Part shown: one piece after another, positions 42,790 through 56,520 of the stretch
How the letters are laid out: each line of letters begins with the position of its first letter
Position numbering within the stretch: the stretch's first letter is position 1
Origin: Plicaturopsis crispa FD-325 SS-3
Lineage: Eukaryota > Basidiomycota > Agaricomycetes > Amylocorticiales > Amylocorticiaceae
Length of the DNA: 64,000 nt
NCBI GenBank assembly: GCA_000827205.1
Contig: KN832558.1
Location: forward strand, 454,792-518,791
Direction: 5' to 3'
The notes under the pieces: model-generated
Databases searched by the model: none
What the model was told of the DNA's origin: nothing
The model's input: the letters and a program-made list of their open reading frames with translations, nothing else
Program-made: the position numbers and the translations under genes

Positions 42790-45700
42790 TCAAGCGAAAT
42801 CGTCTTCCGGCTCGGCCGTCAGTCCATCTTCGTTCCAGACATCGAGGAACTGTAGACAGTAAGAGATTAGAGGCGCCAACAAACTTCGACGAATGGCTTA
42901 CCCTCGATTTTTGCGTGTCCAGGTCTTGGCTGGTCAATATCGGGGCGATGGCAAATGGCAAACGCTCCCACGAGATGGGCCTTTCGTGGCGCTTAACAGC
43001 TGCCTTATCACCGATGGCACTCTTCTTGCCCACAACGAACTTGACGCATTTCCTGTGGTAGATATGAGAAACGGAGAAAGCATATCCAGGACAAAAAACG
43101 TACTCTTCAGAGATCCCGTATAGCTCCTTCAGATAGGCCTTCAGGAGCATGATCATACCAATGACTACAGAGCTTCTCATCAAGGGCATCTTGTCTTCCG
43201 CCGCTTGGTCGTCTGCTACGGGCTCGTCGCCGGACGTATCCTGACAAGATCACTTTAGTGACTTCCAATATGACATTATGGCACAAGCAGCGTACCATGC
43301 GATCATCTTGAGGGACGGCTGAGGTGTGAAGCTGACTGAGAAGGTGTGACGGCGAAAGAACTTCGACCAGCTGCATTCCAGCCGTCGATAAGACGGATGT
43401 CAAATACTTGATCACAGTGAAGACCTCTTCCTGCGTCTTGTAGTCAAACGCGGAGAAGTTTTCCGCCATATATCTGGTGAAGTCCAACTCGTCCTGTGTT
43501 GACTTAAGCCGAGTTTGAACGTCGAAAACCTTGACGAGAGATTTCAAAAAGTCTTGTCGGGAAGGCCGCTTTTCGCGGACCAGAGAGTACCATCGTTGCA
43601 TCAACGCCGTCGGTGTAGGCTGCATACGATACCCTGTACCAAATCATGTGAACGTCGTACAGGATCTATATAGCTCGATATTTACCTTGAACGGGTTGTC
43701 CGGCGGAGAGTGTTTTCTGGTAATCAAAAGACGCCTTAGCACTGATCGTGTAACGAGCATTCAGCAGCGAGGCATGTTTGCTATGCAGGACTGCATGCAA
43801 GGCATTGGCACGGGTGCTCAGCGCTACGCTCGGGCTTGTCTCCAGCGCAACGATGACCGGGAAAGACTAGAAGAACACGTTAGCATAAGAGGAATACGAT
43901 TTCGTATATATGCTGACCTGCAATGGGTGGGCTAAGCCTTGCTTGATCGTGAAACTCAGAACGTCAATGGCGGCGGCTTGAATCCCAGGATGCTGCGACA
44001 AAGCCGCCTGAAGAACAGGTTCCAAGTATCGCTGAACGACAGCCGAGCTGACTCTACAGAACGCGTTAATGAGCGTAGTCGACAGGCCATAGATTAAAGA
44101 GTCTTACCCCGAGTCTGCAAAACCATCGGTATTCCCAACAAGTTCCTCCATGTCGACTTGGGCAGCCATTGGTTTACCCTTGTTGCTCTCTGTTGGAGGA
44201 GGTCATGCGTTGCCTTTAATGACGGAAAGATAGAACTGGGCTGACCTTTCTCCTTTGCTGTGTGCTTGGCGGCCTCCGATACGAGGAACTCCTGCATGAT
44301 CTTTAATAATCTGCCGCGTCCTTCTTCTTCAGGGGAAGCGAAAATGGCGTCCATAATCGAAGCGGAACTATCCAGGGTCATGAGCGTCGGTTGAGCACGA
44401 AACAAGAACCCTACGTCCCTTATTAGCCCAAAGCAATAAGATTGTACAATGAAATAGCTTACCTAGGCATTGCAGTACTCGTCCCCTGAGACCGAGTTCA
44501 CTGTATTTCTCGTAGAGTTTTAATAAGCTACTATAGATATGCTCAATGATGGATCCCTATACGACGCGGTTAGATAGATACAGAGAATGGCCAGTTTCTC
44601 ATTTACTTTGGTGATCGTATCCAGTTCCGCTCCAATGGCTGCGAACCCGTGGATCAGTACACAGCGATGAGTCCGCGTCGAGGATGACATACCTTGGTTC
44701 TCCGTTCGCAGGCGGTCGAAGTCGCAGTGCTCGCCAAGTAATGCTACAATAAAGATAAGGATGTTGAGGGCCCGGGCTTCGTTGGGGGCCATCTTCTGGG
44801 TTGAGGGCTTGGCTATAGCTTGTTGCAGACGCGCTACAGATCGAGAATGTTAAAAGAATTTGTCGATCTCAGCTAGCGATGTATCATACCGTTGCATGAT
44901 TTCACTAGGGCAACTAGGCGAGCAAAGTCGTGGGTAAGATACTGTACAACTGTGCACATGCATGCGACAGTTTCTTGCAAAGCCTGTTAGAAGAGAAAGC
45001 CATAAGCAAGTTAGACTTCAACGACAAATAGCAGTGATGATCCCACCGTTAATCCACCAGCGGTGGAAGGCTTTAAAATCATAGGTTGCAACGCTAGTTG
45101 AAGTTCGTGACCAAATTTAGCTGCCGTTTTGGGCATATGTGGGACGGAAGATCGGAATATCTTCAATAAGTAATCAGAAGTTGCTTGTTCGTCGGGCTAG
45201 ATGGTTATCAATTAGTTTGATTCAATCGAAATGGGCGAGGATTACTTACTGTAGCTGCGTTCTTGAGGTAGGGTAAAAGCGTAGAGGCATTAGTTCCAGA
45301 TAAAATAGCGGGATAGGCGGAGGTGAAGAGATGAATAGTCCGGATACAGTTGATAACAGTCTACATAAGCCGTGAGTCTGCGGTATACAATCGTAGGCAA
45401 GAGGATGGGACATACGAAACCAGGCAAGTCAGAGGCGTCAACTAGTCCGTCGATGAGAGTCTCGGATATCTCAGCATACCGATCATGCAAGGTCGCTGCC
45501 TCTGTACCCTCCTTGTCGGCCATGATCTTGTGCAAAATATCCTCCAACGGAGATTGGCGATCCTTGAAGTTGGCGGACACACCCATAATGACCGCGACTT
45601 TGGAGAGTAATGGGCCATTATCGTGAGGGTTAGATGCCGCAGCTTGCTGGGTTCTGGATTTTAGGATAGAGTGTGGTTGTAAATTGACCTGGAACCAGAG

Positions 45701-48700
45701 CTCCTCGATGGTCTTGATGGCAAGCTCCTTGACAGTATCATCTTCATCCATCATCCTGAGAACAAGTCGCGTACTAATATCAATGCGACGACTGTTATCC
45801 TCCGTGACGGCGTAGAATGATTTTAGGAGCTTAATAACACGTTTTCTGACGCCGAGCCCAGTATCCTGCATTTGGCGATGAGTACAAGCAAAGAAAAAAA
45901 TCGACAGGAACTCACCGCGATACGTTCGGCGATCTTCTGGTAATAGTCACCTGCAACCTCAGGCGAGTCTATCATATATTTCCCTATGAGTTCCACGGCG
46001 GCATCGCGAACGGCCGGCGAGCTGTCGAGCAGATGACCCTCAATAGCTCGGCGGACATTGGGCTGATACAAGAATGAGCTTTGAAGAAGAGACGACAAAG
46101 GATCGGTCACTCACGGCGGCAAGAATGCCTGGATCGCTGGTCACTATTTGGCCCAAAGCACGTAGTGCTTTCGTGCGCATGAAGACAGGCGGTGCATCAA
46201 GAGCGGCGAGGATGATGTTTAAAATAGGATGGAAGGAATTCCTTAGCCCTTGGATAACTCCTATCTCTAACGCTAGCCGGTCAATGCGGAAGACCTCGTC
46301 CTGAGAGCTGCGCAGTATCATTGTATCAGCTTCAAAAAAACGTTTGACAATAGGAAAGCGAGATCTCACCCGATGTCGAAAACATCAGTGGCGTGATCTT
46401 TCCAAACCTCGCGCAAAGCGTTCTTGATTTTCTGACCAAACGGCAATAAATTGGCGCGGACGACCATGGTGTCGAATTCTTCACTATCGGGCTCGGTGAT
46501 CCACACATTGACTTGCTTTAAAGCAAGTGCAAGCTCTTGACCCCATGTAGCGGCTGTCAATTCCCGCGCGCTCTAGAAGTGGGTGTTAGTAGTCAACTTG
46601 AAAGATGGAGGGAAGGGCAGATTACATCGTAGGCCTGATCTTCCGTAGATCTCTTGCAAAGATGTGCAGCAACGTCTTGGTGAGTCGAAAGCAGTTTTTC
46701 AAACTTCTGAACGTCCGTGCTGGATAGCATCTGAGATGAAAGTCATAAGTGATTATCCAACGGAAATCTTCCTGCAGCGAACCTCATCTAACGGTGTCAA
46801 TGATAAACCCTTGTCATCCGGCGATTCCTTTTTCACTTTGAGTGTACTGGAACGGATGCGTGCCGCAATGACGCCTAAATGGTCCAGGGCTATAGTTTTC
46901 GCAGCATTATTATCCGTCTGGTTCGTTGTCTTCACATCGTCCAATGATGAGACCTGTCTGACGGTAAATAACCGGGTCAAACGGATGTCATTCATTAAGA
47001 TACTCACCATGAACTTGCAGGCGATACCGAGCAGAAGACTGGCAGCGGGCCATTCAGGCCAATACAAAACAGCGAGGAGATCAGAGATCAAGTTATCGAA
47101 TATTGTGCGGTATTCCGCCTCATTCGAGTTTTTCGTTGCTTTGCCCTTGCCTGACCTAAGGACAGATACGCAAGATATTGTCAGTCAAATGGCACACAAT
47201 CTCGCGCAATCTTTCTACCTCTGCGTTAGAAACAATATGATTGTTTTAGCAGCTTTGGTTGCGGACTCCAAGCCCGCCGTATAGAGGCCGATTTCCTATC
47301 GAAGTGTGAGCACAACGAGCGAGAGCAAGATGCCATGCCGCCTACCTCCTGATCATGCTCGTCGAGAAAAGGCTCGGAGGCGACCTTCTCATTCATACTC
47401 TCCTGCCGCCGGAGGGCAAACTGCCGCTGACGCGCCACACTAATCTTCCCGGCTTCGATGCGCACGTCGTGCGCAGAAGTCTGCACCAACTGTAACAGCA
47501 AGGCCGAGACTGTTCGAATGGATTTGCCATCGCGAAGACTACACGGTACCAACCTCCTGTCAACATCACGCATGTACTCCGAAGACGGGTGACTGACCGG
47601 AAATGGCCGGCCTTTTGCTTCGTGTCGGAGAGCTTGATGAGGGAGCTCAATATCTCCTCGATGATCCAGGACCGTTGGTCTTCATGGTTTGCAAAGATCT
47701 AGACGAAACCGATCAGCAGTAGCACCTGTATCGAGTGTCTACAACGTACGCTTCGGATTAGTGATAACGCATCAAGCCGCAATCCACGCATAGCACTCCC
47801 ACCGAGCGTACTCAGGACAATGTTATCCTTTTTCGCCCTACCGTCCGCGTCGCCTCCAGTTTCAACGACAAAGAAAGGTCCGATGGCTATGTAGACGGCC
47901 TGGATGATGATCGCATCGGACATGACAACAAGTTCCGCCGAAACAAGACTGTTGATGCGAGGCAGAACCGCAGATAGAGCTTGAAATATTTCGCTAAGCT
48001 GTCGATGATGGTCTTTGGCAGCATTCGAAGACGGCTTGGCGAGATGTTGAAGGAGTGGCGGGGCGTGAGCAAGGTCCGAGGATGCTTCGACAAATGGGTA
48101 CACAATCTTAGTGAGTTGATTCTTGATGGTGCTGAGACAAATCGTGATGAGTTCTTCTGAATAAAGCTGTAGCAAGTGGTTAAGTTGAACGCTCAAATCT
48201 CATTTCAAAGCAGTTGCTCACCTGTTTGGGGAGCCGATCGCTTACGAGCAAGGCGAGGCAGGCTTCGGCGGCCAGAACACTGTCGCGTGCTATCTCTAGA
48301 ATCCGAGTCAAATTTGCCAGATCCACCTCTGTAAGTTCTTGCTGAGGTGGAGGTGGTTCATCGTCCGCTGTCATGCCGTCTTCGTCGGCGACCTCTGTTG
48401 AGCCTTGGTCCTCTTCTCCAGCAGGCGTCTTCGATTTTCGCGTCTTCTTGGGTTTTCGAGGGGACGCAGTATGCGGTCTAAGTGGAGCAGGAGCACCGAT
48501 GAATGGATCGAGGTCTTCACCTGCCCTGACGCTCCGATCTAGCATTTTGAGGACTCTGGAAAGTATAGTCACGTCGATATCTGTCATACGCCCGCCTTTA
48601 CTGCGCGGAGTCCCACCGGCAGCAGTATTGGCCCTTAATCGTTTAGTTGGTCGTGCGACCTGGCCGGTGTATTTGGTGAGTTTTCGGATGACGGTTGGCT

Positions 48701-50162
48701 GTAGATGAGGCCGTGAGGCTTCGGTTGTGAGCGAGGAAAAGAACTCAGGGGGAAGATCATGAACAGCAATGTCTGCGGGCAGGGAGTCTTCAGCTTCAAA
48801 GATGTCCTCGAAGAGAGCTGTGAGTTTCTCCAGTGGTGCTAAACGCACGGCAATGGTATAGAAGCATTGAGTATACGAATGTGCGACGACTGGTCCTAGA
48901 AGTCTCACCTCGTTCGTCACGGTCACCTGTCCGTCTGGCGGATGACTTGACGCTGTCCTGTCTGTATCCCAGATCTAACTCATCCTCGGATCCGTATCCA
49001 CCAAGATCATCGTCCTCTTCCTTCATCTTGCCTTTCAGCTTCGCAGACATGCTTGAAGCACCGCGTTTCTGCGACGAGGGGGTCAACCAAGCCTTCGGCA
49101 ACGCGGGTACTTCTACGTAGGCGCGCATCCTAGGCGTGGTTTTGGATTTGGATGAAGTCGGTGTTGCTGTGGCGGAACCCTGGGGCGTAAGAGGAGATGT
49201 AGTGATCGCATAACTTGACTGGACACGTTTGAGAGAGGGTGTCTGCAGCTGGGCAGCTGATTTGCGCTTCCTTGGCGTCACGGCGGGCGCCGTAGCGGTA
49301 GAAACAAAATCAAGTGGATCGGGGCTTTCTTGTGGCGGCGGCGGCACACTAGGAGGAGGCGTTGCCGGTCGTTGTGGAAAGTTGTTTGTCATGCGACTGT
49401 TCATTTCTTGAGTCTTCTGCGACAAAAAATCATTGAAAAAAGCATTCGACTGCTCGGGCTGATAGACTTTCGGGGACGGCCTCGGCTCTGGATTACCCAG
49501 CGCAAATGCAAGTGAGGATGACGAGGTTGTCATACTGGGGGGAGGGGGCGTAGGATACGCGGTAGCCGGCGCGGTGCGCTGAAGAACAGACTGAGCAAAT
49601 GCGCTGGTCTGGTAGCCCGGTGAGCCATGCGATTGCGGCCAATGTGGGTTTGGAGAGTAATGTGTATACTGCCTGATATGACGCGAATCAAGGAACAGAC
49701 TTTCTACGGTGAAGAGAATACGCACTGTGCACTCTGATCTCCCAAAAACCTCACCGCGTCGTCTCTAGCATTCTCCCAATATCCCGAGTCATTGGCTGGT
49801 GTATGGTTAGACGCCAAATAATCGATTTCCGACGCGTACTCTGTGTACTGGGTAGGGATTCCGGGCGCATATGATGAGTTTTGCAGGCTGTAATGGTGGG
49901 GCTGGATGTAGGACGGCACGCCGGTGGTAATGGCCAAATTGTTCAGATGTCTTGACACTGTATTCGGTGTTGTCAGCATTGGACATGTCATTTTTCCGCT
50001 AGGATGAGATTCACCATGCGATGATGGAGTAGCAGAGGCCATAGGATAGACTGCAAGCAGCCTGTGCGCATCCTGCATAATGGTATCTGGTCCTCCTGAG
50101 CCGTATTGATCTTGAGGCAGGGGCTGTTGTTGGTGCTGTCCGTACCACCCGTTCCCATCCAT
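42790..50162 (-). CDS. SCC2: Sister chromatid cohesion loader Scc2/NIPBL (Mis4)
   Basis: This is the large HEAT-repeat subunit of the cohesin loader, which with Scc4 loads cohesin on chromatin and stimulates its ATPase. ATG 50162 starts [17 protein letters not shown]. The first 450 residues or so are Gln, Pro and Ser-rich and disordered, as expected for the Scc4-binding N-terminus. The conserved core includes [32 protein letters not shown] followed by [17 protein letters not shown], and [20 protein letters not shown] with EELWFQV, characteristic of Scc2 hook repeats. The C-terminal part has [20 protein letters not shown] and [20 protein letters not shown]. The last exon is [19 protein letters not shown], ending at 42790. 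The gene covers 7.4 kb with many short introns, the largest in the window. It converges on the alcohol dehydrogenase gene. Confidence 0.9.
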
Positions 50163-51511
50163 CTCAACGATTCGAATGGCGCGTGATAGACGGAAAACAG
50201 GAGGAAAGGAGGAAGGAGCAGGTTGTGGTCGGAGAACAGGCGGCGCGCGACGACAGACAGACGCGCTTCAATTGCTCACGCGTCGGATGTCGGACGTCGG
50301 GAGTTGGACATGCCGCATTCCGAAATGCCACCACCCTCCTTGCTTCCGCACACTGGAACGTGTGTCTTCGAGTCCCCAATTACATAGTGCAAAAAGTGAA
50401 GGTAACAAGATTTATCGGTATGTCTAGAGCAGGGCGCGGGCGCGGTGACGCAATTCTGAAATAATCTTGTCGTTGCAGTGTGATTACCTTGCCCTAGCGG
50501 CGCCGAAATATGGAACGTGGAGTGTGCAACATTCTATTGTTCTGCCATGCGTACGCTCATGATTCCCTTCACAGAATTAGAGCACATTTGCGCGGCTTAC
50601 AAGGACCTGGTATAGTTGGCGCTGGACATCTTTTTCAGCAGAGCCCCTCGCGCTGTTACATCTCAGATGCCCAAATTACCCCAAATCTCCGCTACTTTAA
50701 TCTCGCAACCAACCCAGATAAATCTATCAGATTTCGTCTTGCATATCTGCCCCATGCTTGTCTGCGGCAGCCTTTGTCGGCTCACTCAGGAAATTGACGC
50801 TCACTAGCCCCCTCCCGCTGTTACTAGAAGAGTTGTCCTCAGCCTCTCCTTGTCCTCACCGGCATACATAAATGCATACGTAGGGTCGAGAGCTTGACTG
50901 TGATGTATCCAACATAATGCATAAATATTAATGGTTCAGATGATATTCGCGTGGGATCCGAGGATCGTTGAACTTGAGAGGAAGGAGGCCAGCGTCCGTA
51001 TTTGGAAGGTGGAGTAATCAGGGACGGAGCAAAACCTGGGCGTCCTGCGGGGTGGAACTCGAGCGCACTAGGTCATCAACAGCGAGCGGGTACCCAGGAA
51101 TGTTGTCTGCGGCGATGGTATGCGCGGAACTGCTTCTCCGCGGTAAAGATGCGGTACGTCAGGACTCAGGACTCACCGAGTAACTATAGCTGATTTTGTG
51201 GCCGAGAAGTGTGGCCGAGAATTGACAGCATCCTGGCCGTGCATGGCGACCCATTGCGCAACCGTACTCAGGACTTACAAATCCAACACCGTACCGCTGA
51301 TTTATCCTGAGTAAGGATTGCTGTATGCTGATGCACCGGTGAGTAAGAACTTGTGAGGTCGACTGTAGGAATGACCAGGGTGGGTTGATATTGCGGCGTA
51401 TGCTCCCTATATATGTGGGGGCTGAAGGCAGGCTGATAGGTAACCGACTACGATACGATTCCAAGTTACCCTCCATCCTTCCTCCTCGGACTTGATCTCA
51501 TCTTACTCACA
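50163..51511. other. Divergent intergenic region, SCC2 / aldo-keto reductase
   Basis: At 1.35 kb this is the longest gene-free stretch in the window. Frames such as 50510-50797 show no family resemblance or coding bias I can defend. Short phrases recur, such as ACTCAGGACT and GTCAGGACTCAGGACT near 51158-51175 and 51265-51275. It should contain two promoters. Confidence 0.4.
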
Positions 51512-52888
51512 ATGTCGTTTATGGCTCCCCCTCCTGCGCCCAAGACCAAGTTGGGCTACCACAGACAACTTTCGTCTCTGGCAGGTGTCCACGTCTCCCC
51601 ACTCGTCCTAGGGGGTGGTAGCATTGGCGACCAGTGGGGCAAATATGGCTATGGGGAAATGGACAAAACATCGTCCTTCAAATTGCTCGACGCGTTCTAT
51701 GACGCCGGAGGCAATTTCATCGACACTGCGAACCACTAGTAAGTTTCACTATGTGCTGTGGGCGACTCCTATTAATCTCACCTTTTTTTCCCTAGCCAAG
51801 ACGAGAGTTCCGAAATGTTTATCGGCGAGTGGGCAGAGCAGCGTGGTATCCGCGACCACCTGGTCATCGCCACGAAGGTGATGCGTAGTGTCTGAAATCC
51901 TACACATTTTACTCACAAACGTTGTGCGTACAGTATACAACGAACTGGAAAGATGGAGACCGCACTCTCGCTCAGAAAACTGTCTACACCGGCAATTCGG
52001 CGAAGTCGCTGCACATTAGTGTGGAGGCATCGCTGAAGAAGCTGCGCACATCCTACATCGACATCCTCTACGTGCACTGGTGGGACTGGGCCACTGGTGT
52101 CGAAGAGGTTATGAATAGTCTCCATAACCTCGTGGCTGCTGGCAAGGTCCTATACCTCGGCATATCCGACACCCCTGCGTGGATTGTGTCGCAGGCAAAC
52201 CAGTACGCGCGCGACCACGGTAAAACGCCGTTCGCGATCTACCAAGGCGCATGGAATGTCATGGAACGCGACTTCGAGCGTGAAATCGTTCCGATGGCTC
52301 GTGCTCAAGGTGTGCACCGATTAACCGGAAAAGGAGACTGGTTTTCTGACTACATGTTCACAGGTATGGCGCTTGCGCCGTGGAATGTTCTCGCCGCTGG
52401 GAAATTTCGCACGGACGCCGAGGAAGAAGCGCGCAGGCAGAAGGGTGAAAACGGGCGTACCATATTCTCACCGACTTGGGAGCGGACCGAAAAGGAGAAG
52501 ACAATGTCAAACGCACTCGAAAAGGTCGCGAAAGAGGTCGGCGCGGAGCACATTACCGCGGTCGCGATCGCGTACGTGATGCAGAAGACACCTTTCGTGT
52601 TCCCGGTCATCGGTGGACGCAAGGTAGAGCAGCTTCACGCCAACATCGAGGCGCTCAGCATTACGCTCACGTCTGAGCATATCGCATACCTGGAGAGTGT
52701 CATCCCGTTCGATCGTGGGTTCCCGACGTCCTTCATCGTGAGTTCTTCGTTTGCCAAAGATGTGATGCATACTGACGAGAGCACGTCAGGGTGACGGTAC
52801 TACTGATTACAACTTCATGTTCCGGAGCGCAGGCCATTTCCAGAAGATGCCCGCTTTGCCCGCTTTGCGCCCCGTCTCCGAGTCTTAA
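51512..52888 (+). CDS. Aldo/keto reductase, aryl-alcohol dehydrogenase type
   Basis: This is an NADPH-dependent reductase of the AKR superfamily, close to the fungal aryl-alcohol dehydrogenase (AAD) and NorA group; the substrate is unknown. ATG 51512 starts MSFMAPPPAPKTKLGYHRQL. The catalytic tetrad is visible: Asp in NFIDTANHYQ with Tyr four residues later, Lys in LVIATKYTTNW, and His in YIDILYVHWWDW. Cofactor-site features follow: GISDTPAWIVSQAN, YQGAWNVMERDFEREIVPMA, then MALAPWNVLAAGKF and FVFPVIGGRKVEQL. Introns interrupt at 51740, 51878, about 52311 and 52739; the last exon gives DYNFMFRSAGHFQKMPALPA and TAA at 52886. It lies next to no obvious pathway genes. Confidence 0.93.
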
Positions 52889-53336
52889 TCTATCCGGACT
52901 CGTCGCGGTAATCATCATTGGGTCGTACTTAGGTGGCACCCGAGATAGTCAATATCAGTTCCAGTAGCTTCGTTTTTTGTCTGCTCCTCGTCAGTATGGA
53001 AATAAACACATGCATTGCTAGAAGTCTGCAGCTGTATCAAGGCAACCACCTTCATGGTTTTTGGCGGTCAGCTAATCCAAACATTCGGGGACGCGTTCGC
53101 GCGAACCTGAGTTGGACGCAGAGTGCGTGTTGGAGTAACAACATTGATATTTAAAGAGCAATGCATGGGATGCTGGACAACAACTTTTGGACGGCAGTGT
53201 ATAAAGTATGAGCAATAGCAGAGAAGGTCGTGCACAAAATGAAACGAACGATTTTGAAATGTAGGTGATGGTAAATCCTGTTGTCCGACTTGATCAACTG
53301 GGGATAAAATATGCCGAAAATATATGAGCTGGGAGG
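52889..53336. other. Convergent 3' region
   Basis: This lies between the stops of the aldo/keto reductase and the helicase genes, which converge. No gene is seen. Confidence 0.5.
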
Positions 53337-56228
53337 CTATTGGCCATCGTGCGGAGCGATTTGGTGGGTCATGATAGTCGCAAAAAAGGCCTTGGGCACG
53401 GACGAGACTCCACGGGCATATATGTTGCTTGTATAAACCTGTAGATGTCAACGGTAAGCTCGAATGGTAAGATAAGCGGGTAAAAAATCAGACCAGCTCA
53501 TCGTAGATTATTGCCGGAGATTTCTTGTCGCATAGCGTAGAACCGGGATGGATTTTGATAGTCTACGAGAGAGTCGTTAGCCTAATGCGCAAAACGAAAA
53601 GACGAAGAAGATTAACCGAGTGACCCATAACCTGCCGGTACGACCCGTCGGGCTGGAGGAATGCGCCATTCTGCACCAGCCCGTGGAACAGGCTCTTTAG
53701 AACAGGCTCCTCTCGATCCCCGCACGACGCGTGCCAGTCAATATTCATACGCTCGCACGTCGTCTGCAGCTGGGCGCGTATATCGCTTGCCTCCCGCAGC
53801 GTCCGCTGATTTACGAATTGCTGTTTACACCAATCTTTGCAGCCGCCTTTTGATTCCACGGCGGCGATGTCCCTGTATGCACGCACGGCATTCAAAATTG
53901 TCAGATGGTCTCCACTGGCATGTCGGAACTTCCGTCGCGTCTCCGTGGCGGCGTCGCGTTGGTCGGTAGTGTCGAAGAATAGCTTCGACGATGCTGAGAG
54001 CACCGAGACGATATCGAGGACTTCGGAGGTGCAACCTTCATCTTTCGACGCAAGTATAGCGCGTGCGTGATTTGGCTCGAGCGGAAATGCGGCCATATCA
54101 CGCCCTACCTTCGTCAGTGCTTTGGAGTTGTCCAGTGCGCCTAGAATCCAGAGAGTTTTAAGGGCAGAAATGACTGTCACGAAGATCAGCAAGGCCAAAT
54201 ACAGCTTTGTTGAATGGCACTGACTGTTCTCTAGATCGGGCTTGTCCATAAAGTCCAAGTTTTCGAGGTCTTGGCCTAAGCACTTGAGTTGCAACAGACT
54301 CGACGTTAAACTACAACGTCGAATCTCAGGTTCTGCCGATGGTGCCATTAAGCTGAATGAATCTTCGGTGTAGAGTCTAAAACAAAATCCTTGGCCCTAG
54401 TATCGAGTCAATTGAGACCATGAGAGCCGCGGGAACAGCATGCATACCTCACGGCCCGCACGACCGGCTCGCTGCATCGCTGACGATTTCGTTATGTCTC
54501 TTGTTAAAAGAGTATCGAATCCTAGCGATGAACGAAGTTAAAGTCGTTTCAGGATAACATTGCCGAGGTACATACCACCGCCTGTATCTCTTGCGAGATA
54601 CCGTTTCTCCTTGCATTTTCCGGTGTCGATGACATATTTAATGCCTGGTATTGTGATTGATGTCTCCGCGATATTGGTAGCTAGTATACACTTGCGAGAG
54701 TTCGGAGGTGTCGGTGCGAATATCTTAGCTTGTCTTCCTGGCGGAAGAGCAGCATACATCGGACATAGCTCGATCTGAATGGCAAGTGTATCGATAAACT
54801 TGGGCAGGAGAAATCTACGCAGAGCACTTACTGTAGGGCGCTCCTTCGGCAATCTGCTAGCATAAAGTTGTATGGACTTCTCTAGGCTCTCAATGTCTTC
54901 CTGTCCTAGAGTCGGAGCGTGTGTAAGTGCCGAGGACTCCCGATGTTCAGCACAACGCACCGGGTAGAAAAATCAACACGTCACCCGGGGGCTGATCGGT
55001 GTGTATTTGGAAGAACGTCCGTAGTGCTGCGTCTACATAATCCGTCTGTCCAACGGCTGTGTGGTAAATCTGAACAGGATGCTGTCGTCCCTTTACATAT
55101 ACAATTTTTGCACTGGACGAGACACGCTATCGGCAATGGGTACAAATACAGAGGAAGCTGAGGATGACTGCCACGCACTTGTCATAAAATTTGCTGAACT
55201 TCTCGGCGTCGAGCGTCGCGCTCATAATGACTACTTTGAGGGGATTAGGGACGCCCTTCCCTTTGGCATCGGTAGGGCGGTTCCGAGATTTCTGTATCGT
55301 CTTGAGGTTTGTGATAAGCAAGTCGGTACGAAGCGTGCGTTCGTGCGCTTCGTCGACAACGACAACACTGTAGCGGGAAAGGAGAGGGTCCGAAAGAAGC
55401 TCGCGGACGAGCATACCATCCGTGACATATTTTATGCGCGTCTCAGGGCTCGACGCCTCGTCAAAGCGTACTCCGTATCCGACGAGTCCACCAACGCGTA
55501 CGTTCTGTTCGGCGGCGACGCGCGCAGCAAGAGACGTTGCCGCAACTCTACGAGGCTGGGTGACCGCGATCATGCCCTTGCCCGCGATTCCAGACTCGAG
55601 GAGGTATTGGGGTACCTCTGCGGTGTGTGTTAATTATATACAGTGGACAATCACAGATTTACATACGCGTGGTTTTGCCCGAACCGGTCTCCCCGAGTAG
55701 AACGGTAACGTCGTTTTTTGCAATCTCACGCACGAGTGCATCTTTGCCTAGATGTCCTAATGAATATAACGATATTGATAGGTGGAACGGCTCCGCACCT
55801 TGAGCAATTGGAAGCTGCCTCCGCTGCTCCTGCAGCGCCTCGTATTTCGCATCACCCGCTTTACCCAGACTACCTCGGGACTTCCTCGCTTTTTTCGGAG
55901 TACTGGTAGGACCATCGGGCGACTTGAACCCGTCTGCATGCCCTACCGGCTTGAACCTCTTGGATGTCGGGGTTTGCTTGCCACTGGCGCCAGATCGCGT
56001 TCCCTCGTCGTCGGACACGTCCATCCACACAACTTTCGATTTTTTGGCGCGGGAGTGGTCTCCAAACCCGTTCTCCTTGCGTTTCATCCCGCCGTGCTTG
56101 GGAGCACCGTTGACCCCGTTAATCTTCGAAGTTGACGCGCCGTTAACGTGAGACGACCTCGATCCGTTTAACTTCCAGTTTGGTGCTGCGTATGCGGTGC
56201 TTCCGTCGCTGGACTGTACGGTGTGCAT
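53337..56228 (-). CDS. DEAH-box RNA helicase, DHX33/Dhr2-like
   Basis: This is an ATP-dependent RNA helicase, probably nucleolar and involved in pre-rRNA processing like yeast Dhr2. ATG 56228 starts MHTVQSSDGSTAYAAPNWKL, with a basic, disordered N-terminus of about 150 residues (GGMKRKENGF, TPTSKRFKPVGHADGFKS). Helicase motifs in order are GETGSGKTT, TQPRRVAATSLAARVA, DEAHERT, SATLDAEKFSKFY, TNIAETSITIPGIKYVIDTG and QRAGRAGRE. The helicase-associated part includes LWILGALDNSKALTKVGRDM and FPLEPNHARAILASKDEGCT. The final exons give IIYDEL joined to VYTSNIYARGVSSVPKAFF and a stop at 53337. The short N-terminus without S1 or G-patch domain separates it from Prp2, Prp16 and Prp22. An ATG slightly upstream is not in frame. 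Confidence 0.87.
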
Positions 56229-56520
56229 GTCGGTATAATGCAAGACGAACTGACGGCATGAGTGTGCAGAATCTCTTGCCCAGAAAAAAGTTGATCTCTC
56301 GCGCTAACCGGCATCTTTACCGGCATCTATCTTTTGATCATCTCCTTCCGACCGGCCTCTCCATGTCAGAGTCTGCACACAGCTGGTCTGTAGCTTGCTC
56401 GTCGCTCGAAAACCCTTGATTGATGTTTGCTGGAGGGCTTATAATGAAAAGCTGTATGTCTCCATAGGCAAATTATTTATACTAGATCGCCACAATGGCC
56501 TAAACGTCGTAGTCGGGTGC
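56229..56520. other. Intergenic, no gene seen
   Basis: This is the promoter of the helicase gene and 3' flank of the oxygenase gene. Nothing notable. Confidence 0.4.

Noticed and set aside
50510-50797. 95-codon open frame between SCC2 and the aldo/keto reductase
   Set aside because: It has no recognisable domain, no clear splice partners and is within the range expected for chance open frames.
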